In this document: one piece after another, positions 47,836-53,780 of the stretch
Layout of the letters: each line of letters begins with the position of its first letter
How positions within the stretch are numbered: position 1 is the first letter of the stretch
NCBI GenBank assembly: GCA_946411505.1
Contig: CAMKEG010000007.1
Coordinates: forward strand, 62,001 to 126,000
Length of the DNA: 64,000 bases
DNA from: an uncultured Treponema sp.
Lineage (GTDB): Bacteria > Spirochaetota > Spirochaetia > Treponematales > Treponemataceae
Reading direction: 5' to 3'
Notes under the pieces: model-generated
Databases searched by the model: none
Told to the model about the DNA's origin: nothing
What the model saw: the letters and a program-made list of their open reading frames with translations, nothing else
Position numbers and translations under genes: made by a program

Positions 47836-49075
47836 GGCGCTTTTTTTCTTTACGCTAAGCTTTCTCTTTTTTTCTTGCGGCAAAAAGGAAACGCGCCTTC
47901 TCTTAAAGACCAACAACACGGATTTCATTTCCGCCGCGGAAATTTTCAACGCCAGCCAGGACAAAATCAAGGTTGTCGTCCACTACCAGGACGAGCTGAT
48001 AAAAAACTTCGGCGCGGCCAAGGATTCCGAGCGTCCTGACATTTTGGCCGGAAGCTATTTGCAGGCCGGCGTGGAAAAAAAATATTTTTCAAATTTGTCT
48101 TCGCTTATAAAGGAAAACGGCCCGCTTGACAAGGACAGTTTTTATCCGGAGCTTCTAAAGACCGGCCGCGCCGGCGACAAGCAGTATTTGCTTCCCGTAA
48201 GCTTTAATTTGCCGGCCTTGGTTTTTTATTCCGAAAATTACGAAAGGCTTAAAGACAACGCAATGCTTTCCTTTGAGGACATAAAGGGCCTTTCAAAAAA
48301 ATTCAACAGGCAAAATAAGGACGGCGTTTATTCTTCGATGGGCTTTGGCCCGCTTTGGTCGTCTGACTTTTTGTACTTGCTTTTCAAGGACCAGGGCGTT
48401 TTCTTCAACGCCGGCGCAGATTCAATCGCATACACCGAAAACGCCTTTTCCAAAAGCGCGGAATATGTGGGTGAATGGATAGGGCAAGTCAACGGCGGCG
48501 TGAAAAACGAGCAGGACTTTTCTTTTAAGTATTTGTACATGCCCTTTTACAACCAAGTTCAGAGCGGCCGCTGCCTTTTTTCTTACGCCACAAGCCGGCA
48601 GATTTTGTCGCTCCCTAAAGACCAAATTCACAATTTGGACTTTAGGTGGATTTGCAACGACAATAAAATTCAAATTGAGGACGACCTTGTAAGCGTAGGC
48701 GTTTGCTCAAAGAGCAAGAAAAAGGCCGCGGCAAAAAAATTCATCGTTTGGTTCATGGGAGAGTATTCGCAAAAGCAAATGCTTGACAGAAAGGCGCGGA
48801 TGAATTTGTCAACGGATTCGTTTGGAATCGCCGGCGGATTTTCGTCCTTGCAAAACGTCACCGAGCGCCTTTTTCCGCTTTACTACCGCGCCCTGCTTTC
48901 TAACACGCCTGTGGCCGACCGCCTTTGCGCGCCGCAATGTTTTCCCAGCGAATGGGCCAGAATAAAAGATGTGGTGGTCAAGCCTTTTGTCATGGATTCC
49001 TGCTCCAACGAAGGCGCGAAAATTAAGGGCATTGACGAGCGCTACGCCGATTTCTTGGCATCCGAATCAAAATAA
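47825..49075 (+). CDS. Extracellular solute-binding lipoprotein (ABC transporter, family 1)
   Basis: The start at 47825 (MKCKALFF) gives 416 residues; the longer frame at 47711 would lie within the aminotransferase gene. A signal with lipobox FLFFSC (Cys17) is followed by the type I/II periplasmic-binding fold: SLSSLIKENGPLDKDSFYPE, LLPVSFNLPALVFYSENYE and CSKSKKKAAAKKFIVWFMGE. It resembles sugar-binding proteins of ABC transporters. No permease genes adjoin it. Translation is coupled to the aminotransferase gene by an 11-base overlap. Confidence 0.82.
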   Translation: MKCKALFFFTLSFLFFSCGKKETRLLLKTNNTDFISAAEIFNASQDKIKVVVHYQDELIKNFGAAKDSERPDILAGSYLQAGVEKKYFSNLSSLIKENGPLDKDSFYPELLKTGRAGDKQYLLPVSFNLPALVFYSENYERLKDNAMLSFEDIKGLSKKFNRQNKDGVYSSMGFGPLWSSDFLYLLFKDQGVFFNAGADSIAYTENAFSKSAEYVGEWIGQVNGGVKNEQDFSFKYLYMPFYNQVQSGRCLFSYATSRQILSLPKDQIHNLDFRWICNDNKIQIEDDLVSVGVCSKSKKKAAAKKFIVWFMGEYSQKQMLDRKARMNLSTDSFGIAGGFSSLQNVTERLFPLYYRALLSNTPVADRLCAPQCFPSEWARIKDVVVKPFVMDSCSNEGAKIKGIDERYADFLASESK

Positions 49076-49089
49076 AAAAAATTCAAATG

Positions 49090-49166
49090 CGGCTCCCAGT
49101 TGCGGGCGGCATAGCGGAACCGCTAGCTAGCATCGCTACACGCTGCCCGCGCCTTCGCGCCGCTTT
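49090..49166. repeat. Palindromic intergenic repeat, family B (copy 1)
   Basis: GCGGCTCCCAGTTGCGGGCG leads to CGGCATAGCGGAACCGCT, then ATCGCTACACGCTGCCCGCG and CCTTCGCGCCGCTTTT. Two further copies lie at 49638 and 51197. It occupies the gap between two convergent genes. Confidence 0.7.
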
Positions 49167-49201
49167 TCTTTTACATAGACGGTTTCGGTTGCCTAGCAAT
49201 G

Positions 49202-49588
49202 CTATGCTTGAATGGAGAAGAGGGCGCCGGCTTCGGGCTTGGCTCCGTTCAGCATGAACTGCGCTTGGCTTGCCTGGACGCTTCTTGCGATTTCCTTTTG
49301 GTATTTTTCAATCAAGACGTCAACTTGCCCTTCGGTAAGCTTGACGCTTTTTGTTTTGGAATTTTGCGCGCCCTTTATTTTGCTAAGATTTTCAATCAAG
49401 GAATTCAAGATTTGAATTTTAGAGATTGAGACTCCGCTTTGGCCTTTGGGCGCCGCCACTCCGGAAATATGGTTGAATTGGGCGTAAATCACGGCCGAGG
49501 GGCTTACGGGAACAAAAAGCTTTCCGCTGGCTCCGCTTGACGAGACGTGATAGCTGTAAGGATTCAAATTTGTAATGTTTGAAATCAT
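49202..49588 (-). CDS. Small protein behind a sigma-28-like promoter, unknown
   Basis: I do not recognise this 128-residue protein. The N-terminal 60 residues (MISNITNLNPYSYHVSSSGA onward) are Ser/Gly-rich with beta character. The C-terminal half (KIQILNSLIENLSKIK, LTEGQVDVLIEKYQKEIARS, VQASQAQFMLNG) is amphipathic helical, like a small flagellar rod, hook or chaperone protein. No signal peptide is present, fitting flagellar-type export or a cytoplasmic role. The upstream TAAT-N15-GCCGACAA element puts it with flaB and fliS. A motility function is inferred from the promoter, not from homology. Confidence 0.65.
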   Translation of the reverse strand: MISNITNLNPYSYHVSSSGASGKLFVPVSPSAVIYAQFNHISGVAAPKGQSGVSISKIQILNSLIENLSKIKGAQNSKTKSVKLTEGQVDVLIEKYQKEIARSVQASQAQFMLNGAKPEAGALFSIQA

Positions 49589-49608
49589 CTTTTTACGCTC
49601 CGTTTTTA

Positions 49609-49635
49609 TTGTCGGCAGAGCAGAAAAAAAAATTA
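49609..49635 (-). promoter_or_regulatory. Sigma-28-type promoter of the 49202..49588 gene
   Basis: On the minus strand TAAT (49635..49632), a 15-base spacer and GCCGACAA (49616..49609) match the flagellar consensus at 10 of 12 positions; the GCCGACAA box is close to that of flaB. The ATG is about 20 bases downstream. Confidence 0.62.
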
Positions 49636-49637
49636 GT

Positions 49638-49797
49638 AAAAACGCTTCCGGTTGCGTGCCGACAGTTCGGCGCCGCTCGCTAACGTCGCTACATGCTGTT
49701 TGCGCTTGTAACTATTTTACTTCGCCGCTTGCGCGGCGGCGCAAACAGAATGTCGCCGCCAGCCGCCCCGCTCCCTCTCGCGTTTTTCCTTTTTGTT
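49638..49797. repeat. Palindromic intergenic repeat, family B (copy 2)
   Basis: Arms AAAAACGC (49638..49645) and GCGTTTTT (about 49789..49796) enclose GTCGCTACATGCTG (49685..49698), a CTGTTTGCG/CGCAAACAG stem, the loop block TTGTAACTATT and a GCCGC/GCGGC hairpin. The layout matches copy 3 at 51197..51372. It fills the space between the sigma-28 promoter and the non-coding RNA. Confidence 0.7.
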
Positions 49798-49845
49798 TAC
49801 CTTTGCGGATGACATAAAAGCGGCGCGGATGTGACAGTTTGGGGC

Positions 49846-49874
49846 AAAAAAAAGGCTCGAACTTGTCGAGCCTT
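49846..49874 (-). terminator. Intrinsic terminator of the small RNA
   Basis: On the minus strand GGCTCGA pairs with TCGAGCC (49872..49866, 49860..49854) around CAAGT and is followed by T8 (49853..49846). Confidence 0.88.
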
Positions 49875-50054
49875 ATATGTTCTTCTATTACGACGCTGAA
49901 CTTTCAGCGGAAGAACGGTATTAGTTTCTGCATGACCGCAGATGGTTTTTGTCTACTGATTTATAGCCCCAGCAAGGCTAGCTCTCTTTGTCGGATATTG
50001 CATGACGCCTCCTGTCGCGCGAGCGGTGTAAGTCCTCATCTCTTTCCTGCCCAC
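49846..50054 (-). ncRNA. Putative structured small RNA with a 16-codon mini-ORF
   Basis: No long frame exists here, but on the minus strand a promoter (TTGCGT 50083..50088, 16 bases, TATCAT 50061..50066) and an intrinsic terminator bound a roughly 209-nt transcript. It contains nested hairpins: GTTCTTC pairs with GAAGAAC around CGCTGAAAGTTCAGCG, and CTGCGGTCATGCAG forms a second. AGGAGG (50013..50008) precedes by 4 bases an ATG at 50003 that encodes MQYPTKRASLAGAINQ and stops at 49953. A second ATG in the same short motif GTCATGCA starts a 9-codon frame. No known family (6S, SRP, RNase P, tmRNA, tracrRNA) was recognised. Dual RNA/peptide function is possible. Confidence 0.6.
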
Positions 50055-50060
50055 AATTTA

Positions 50061-50088
50061 ATGATAGCATAGATTTAAAAAAACGCAA
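50061..50088 (-). promoter_or_regulatory. Promoter of the small RNA
   Basis: On the minus strand TTGCGT (50083..50088), a 16-base spacer and TATCAT (50061..50066). Transcription is predicted to start near the G at 50054. Confidence 0.6.
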
Positions 50089-50117
50089 GTTTTTTTTGAA
50101 AAAAAATCGCGTTTTTT

Positions 50118-50157
50118 GGCCTTGTTTTTATGATAGTTGATAATTTCATAAAAGGCC
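50118..50157 (-). terminator. Possible terminator of the endonuclease-like lipoprotein gene
   Basis: On the minus strand GGCCTTTTATGA pairs imperfectly with TCATAAAAACAAGGCC (50157..50118) just after the stop at 50159, and T8 follows within 12 bases. Confidence 0.5.
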
Positions 50158-50158
50158 G

Positions 50159-51121
50159 TCAAAGCTCGATTTTGCAGGCGATTGGCAAGTGGTCCGACCA
50201 GCCTTTTAGCGAATAAATCTTAAAGGGCTTGGGGCGGCCGTCCTCGTAAGACCATTCGCCGGTCTGCGGAGAAAATTCCTCCAGCGACAAATTTCCGCAA
50301 GAAAAAAAATGGTCGATTCTTTCCCAATTGTCGCGAAAGTTGTAGCTGCCCAAATCTCCTTCAAAGCTAAGCCAAGGGGAGTGGACCAAAACTTTTTCGC
50401 CGGAAAACCTCGCGTTAAGCTCCACCTGGTCCGCCGCCGCGATTGAAAATTCCTTGATGTCTTGGTTGAAGTCTCCCGCGCAAAGAATGGCGGCCTTGGA
50501 ATCGTTTTTTTGCGCTTCGATTATTTTTCGCGCCAAAAGGCTTTCCTGCCACTTTCTCCAAAGCGCCGAATCGTCGCCGCCCGACTTTGACTTCCAATGG
50601 TTGATGAAAAGTTTTAGCGGCTTTGGCGCCAGCAAGTCGACTTCGATTATGGGCCGCATCGAGGGCGCCTTGGACTTTTCGCTTTTTATGTCAAGAGAAT
50701 GGACCTTCATTCCCCGCAATTGCCGGCGCGAAAGGACGGCGCAACCGATTGACGACTTTTCATCCTTCGCAAAACATGCGTAACGGTAAACTTTGGCCGG
50801 ATTCCATGAGTTTCCTGCCAGCGCGTTTGAAATGTCGTAGATGATTCCGACATTCTCGATTTCCTCCAAAACCACAAGGTCGCCGTCCATTTGGTTTATG
50901 GCCTTGCAGAGTTTTTGCAGGCGTTCCTTGTAGGCGTCCTGGTTCCATTTTTTTGACTTTACAAAATTGGAGTATTCCACTCCGTCATTGTTGCCGTCAA
51001 AAAAAGTTTGCGCGTTCCAGTTGACGATTTTGAGCGAAGCGCTTTTTTGCCCATAATCGCGGCAGGAACAGAGCGCGGCCGCGGCCAGCGCGAATAAAAA
51101 AAGTTTGAAAATATTTTTCAT
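50159..51121 (-). CDS. Endonuclease/exonuclease/phosphatase-family lipoprotein
   Basis: The start at 51121 (GAGGTG 6 bases before) gives 320 residues with a lipobox-type signal LCSC near residue 19. The EEP fold is seen in KIVNWNAQTFF with the metal-site Asn, LVVLEEIENVG with the catalytic Glu, ILCAGDFNQDI with the Asp-Asn pair, and WSDHLPIACKIEL with the Asp-His pair. It is thus a metal-dependent hydrolase anchored outside the membrane, possibly cutting extracellular DNA or a phosphodiester lipid. Its own start lies about 75 bases left of the palindromic element at 51197..51372. Confidence 0.85.
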   Translation of the reverse strand: MKNIFKLFLFALAAAALCSCRDYGQKSASLKIVNWNAQTFFDGNNDGVEYSNFVKSKKWNQDAYKERLQKLCKAINQMDGDLVVLEEIENVGIIYDISNALAGNSWNPAKVYRYACFAKDEKSSIGCAVLSRRQLRGMKVHSLDIKSEKSKAPSMRPIIEVDLLAPKPLKLFINHWKSKSGGDDSALWRKWQESLLARKIIEAQKNDSKAAILCAGDFNQDIKEFSIAAADQVELNARFSGEKVLVHSPWLSFEGDLGSYNFRDNWERIDHFFSCGNLSLEEFSPQTGEWSYEDGRPKPFKIYSLKGWSDHLPIACKIEL

Positions 51122-51196
51122 TTTTTCACCTCGCATATAAGATAGAACTTTTATGCAAAAAATTAGCGGTTTTAAAAAAAAATCGTAAAAAAAATG

Positions 51197-51372
51197 AAAA
51201 AACGCGAAAAAAGCGGCTCCCAGTCACGGTCGGTATCGCGAAACCGCTCGATATCGTCGCTACTCGCTGTCTGCGTCTTGAAACTATTAACGCCGCCGCT
51301 AAAGCGGCGGCCGCAGACAGAGAGTTTTCGCGATGCCGCCCGTTCCTTCGCGCCGCTTTTTTCGCGTTTTTT
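51197..51372. repeat. Palindromic element, family B (copy 3), with perfect 21-bp terminal inverted repeats
   Basis: The ends, 51197..51217 (AAAAAACGCGAAAAAAGC then GGC) and 51352..51372 (reverse complement), are identical over 21 bp. Inside are ATCGCGAAA/TTTCGCGAT arms, CTGTCTGCG/CGCAGACAG arms and a GCCGCCGCTAAAGCGGCGGC hairpin, so the whole 176 bp can fold as a cruciform. The core CGTCGCTACTCGCTG is shared with copies at 49090 and 49638. The purH-type promoter begins 11 bases to its right. Confidence 0.8.
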
Positions 51373-51383
51373 TTCCCGTATTC

Positions 51384-51412
51384 TTGCAAGTCGCGCCATT
51401 TTTCATTAAACT
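51384..51412 (+). promoter_or_regulatory. Promoter of the formyltransferase gene, predicted leaderless
   Basis: TTGCAA (51384..51389), a 17-base spacer and TAAACT (51407..51412) are followed after 7 bases by the ATG at 51420. No Shine-Dalgarno. Confidence 0.65.
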
Positions 51413-51419
51413 GTTCCCT

Positions 51420-52592
51420 ATGAAAGAACTTGAACTTAAATACGGATGCAATCCAAACCAAAAGCCCGCGCGGGTTTTTGTGGAATCAGGCGACTTGCCT
51501 ATAACTGTCGTGAACGGCCGCCCAGGCTACATTAATTTGCTTGACGCGCTTAACGGCTGGCAGCTTGTAAAGGAATTGAAGGAAGCCACGGGCCTTCCGG
51601 CGGCGGCCTCCTTCAAGCACGTTTCGCCGGCGGGCGCCGCGGTTGGCGTTCCCCTTAGCGACACGCTAAAAAAGATTTATTTTACCGACGACGTTGAGCT
51701 CACTCCGCTCGCTTCGGCTTACGCGCGAGCCCGCGGCGCGGACCGCATGTCAAGTTTTGGCGACTTCATTTCGCTTAGCGACAAGTGCGACAAGGCCACC
51801 GCGCTTTTGGTAAAAAAGGAAGTTTCCGACGGAATCATCGCTCCCGGCTATGACGACGACGCTTTGGAAATCCTTAAGGCCAAGAAAAACGGCGGCTATT
51901 GCGTGATTCAAATCGACCCCAACTACGTTCCGCCTGAGCTTGAGCGTAAGCAAGTTTTTGGCGTGACATTTGAGCAGGGCCACAACTTCATCAAGCTTGA
52001 CGAAGCCTGCTTGCAGAATGTCGTCACAAAGAAAAAAGACTTTAGCGCGGAAGAAAAGCGCGACTTGATAATTTCCTTGATTGTCCTAAAGTACACGCAG
52101 TCCAACAGCGTTTGCTACGTAAAGGACGGACAGGCGATTGGAATCGGAGCGGGCCAGCAAAGCCGCGTCCACTGCACCCGTCTTGCCGGCGACAAGGCCG
52201 ACAAGTGGTGGCTTCGCCAAAGCCCAAAAGTTTTGGGCCTTAAGTTCGTTCCCGGCATCAAGAGAGCCGACCGCGACAACGCGATTGACGTTTACACTGG
52301 CAACGAATACATGGACGTTCTTGCCGACGGAAAGTGGGAAAAGATTTTTGCTCAAAAGCCTTCGGTTTTCACCGACGCCGAAAAGGCCGAATGGATTTCA
52401 AAAAACAAGGACGTCGCCGTTGGCAGCGACGCCTTCTTCCCCTTTAGCGACAACGTCGAGCGCGCCTACAAGAGCGGCGTGAGCGTGATCGCCCAGCCGG
52501 GCGGCTCGGTTCGCGACGACGCGGTAATCGAATCCTGCGACCAGCACGGAATCGCGATGGCCTTTACAGGAATTCGATTGTTCCACCACTAA
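51420..52592 (+). CDS. AICAR formyltransferase (PurH C-terminal type, stand-alone)
   Basis: The 390-residue protein matches the AICAR transformylase domain of PurH: ELKYGCNPNQKPARVFVES, SFKHVSPAGAAVGVPL with the catalytic Lys66-His67, YTQSNSVCYVKDGQAIGIGA and AQPGGSVRDDAVIESCDQHG. The IMP cyclohydrolase domain that normally precedes it (about 190 residues) is missing; no such gene lies nearby. It would make FAICAR for purine synthesis only if a separate cyclohydrolase exists. Its stop overlaps the stop of the convergent gene by 2 bases. The mRNA is predicted to be leaderless. Confidence 0.87.
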   Translation: MKELELKYGCNPNQKPARVFVESGDLPITVVNGRPGYINLLDALNGWQLVKELKEATGLPAAASFKHVSPAGAAVGVPLSDTLKKIYFTDDVELTPLASAYARARGADRMSSFGDFISLSDKCDKATALLVKKEVSDGIIAPGYDDDALEILKAKKNGGYCVIQIDPNYVPPELERKQVFGVTFEQGHNFIKLDEACLQNVVTKKKDFSAEEKRDLIISLIVLKYTQSNSVCYVKDGQAIGIGAGQQSRVHCTRLAGDKADKWWLRQSPKVLGLKFVPGIKRADRDNAIDVYTGNEYMDVLADGKWEKIFAQKPSVFTDAEKAEWISKNKDVAVGSDAFFPFSDNVERAYKSGVSVIAQPGGSVRDDAVIESCDQHGIAMAFTGIRLFHH

Positions 52593-53179
52593 TCGTCGCT
52601 TGATTTTTTTCCGCCAAGAAGGTTGTTGAGCGCGTTTGTTACGGCCGCCGCGCCTTCTTGGATTTTTCCTGTAATCGAGTTTGTGGTTTCGCTTACAGTG
52701 TCGTCAACCTTTGTCTTTGCCGTGTCCTTGACGGTGTTGGCGGCCGTTGCGGCCGATTCCTTTACGTTGTTCACCGCCTGCTTTCCTGTTTCCTTTAGCG
52801 CGCCGCCAACTTGATTGGCCGCTTCGTTAATGGCGGAACCGATTTTTCCGGCGCTGTCCTTCGCGGAAGCGGCGGCCGTCGAACTTTTTTCGGCGGCCTT
52901 AATTTTTGTGTAGGCGGAATTGTAGCGCTGGTTCAGGCGCCAGTCGCTGAAACGCTGGGTGGTGGAAAGCGTGACGGTTTTTCTAAGTTCGTCGATTTGA
53001 ACTTTTTGGGCGGCGATTTGCGCCGCCTTGGAGCCGTCGTTGTTTTTCGCGCAGGCTTCGGCTGATGTCACAAGGCTTGTGAATTTTGCGATGTAGCTTG
53101 AGGCCGCTGCGTCGGCAAACGCCAGCGCTCCGATCGCAAGGATTGTGGCCAAGGCCACGACGCTTTTTAATGTTTTCAT
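52589..53179 (-). CDS. Exported helical repeat protein, unknown
   Basis: AAGGAG 7 bases upstream fixes the ATG at 53179, giving 196 residues. A signal peptide (LKSVVALATILAIGALAFAD) is followed by an alpha-helical body. Its C-terminal half has LEA-like amphipathic repeats (NNVKESAATAANTVKDTAKT, VDDTVSETTNSITGKIQEG). It ends in GGKKSSDD. I do not recognise the family. It is downstream of the DUF4340-like gene with its own ribosome binding site, the last member of the Gld-type unit. It may be a structural periplasmic partner. Confidence 0.65.
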   Translation of the reverse strand: MKTLKSVVALATILAIGALAFADAAASSYIAKFTSLVTSAEACAKNNDGSKAAQIAAQKVQIDELRKTVTLSTTQRFSDWRLNQRYNSAYTKIKAAEKSSTAAASAKDSAGKIGSAINEAANQVGGALKETGKQAVNNVKESAATAANTVKDTAKTKVDDTVSETTNSITGKIQEGAAAVTNALNNLLGGKKSSDD

Positions 53180-53190
53180 AAACAATCTCC

Positions 53191-53769
53191 TTATATTTTT
53201 GTTTCTTTTTCCGATTCTTCCGGGGCGGGAGCTTCTTCGGCGGGCGCCTCTTCTTTTGCTTCCGGCTTCAAGGATTCAAGGTCGATTTGCCAAAGAGTCC
53301 TTAGGTTGCCTTTTGCCAAATAAATTTCTTTTTTGCCTTCAATTTGAATGTAGGCTTGCGAGCCGCTCGGGCCGTCCTTTCCAATCAAGAAGGAAATCAA
53401 TTCTTTGTCCTTTTCCTTGGCGCGGACTGTTATCGGCTTGTCCAGGCCGTAGCGCTCCAAGGCCGCCTCGTTTGCGGAACGGCTTGTAACGCCCAAGGTT
53501 TTTAGCGGAACGAATGATTTTTGCAAGGCTTCGACTTTATTGGCGTCAAGCTCTTGGTTGTCGCAAATCCAATTGTCGCCGCTCTTTTGCAGGACGATTT
53601 TGTTTCCGGAATTTTCGATGGAAATGTAGTCGGGCGTTCCTTTGAATTTAAAAGTTTTTTGCGGCGACTTTAGCCCCATCAAGAATTGCGCGGCGCAAAT
53701 GACGGCTAGGGCGGCCGTCGTCGCGGCCAGGATTTTTGTTCTCTTTGAAATGTTAAAATTAGAGTTCAT
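53191..53769 (-). CDS. DUF4340-like envelope protein of the Gld-type ABC operon
   Basis: The 192-residue protein has one N-terminal membrane anchor (about 12-32). A beta-rich extracytoplasmic domain follows, with FKGTPDYISIENSGNKIVLQ, NWICDNQELDANKVEALQKS and LKTLGVTSRSANEAALERYG. That spacing resembles DUF4340. The tail is Pro/Glu-rich (EEAPAEEAPAPEESEKE). DUF4340 proteins are often encoded with a Gld-like ABC transporter, as here, after the permease/GldG fusion. The substrate is unknown. Confidence 0.75.
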   Translation of the reverse strand: MNSNFNISKRTKILAATTAALAVICAAQFLMGLKSPQKTFKFKGTPDYISIENSGNKIVLQKSGDNWICDNQELDANKVEALQKSFVPLKTLGVTSRSANEAALERYGLDKPITVRAKEKDKELISFLIGKDGPSGSQAYIQIEGKKEIYLAKGNLRTLWQIDLESLKPEAKEEAPAEEAPAPEESEKETKI

Positions 53770-53780
53770 CTTTGTGTTCC

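Noticed and set aside
49846..50054. Assignment of the small RNA to 6S, SRP, RNase P, tmRNA or tracrRNA
   Set aside because: None of the conserved cores of these families could be matched by eye, and no cas9 gene is near.
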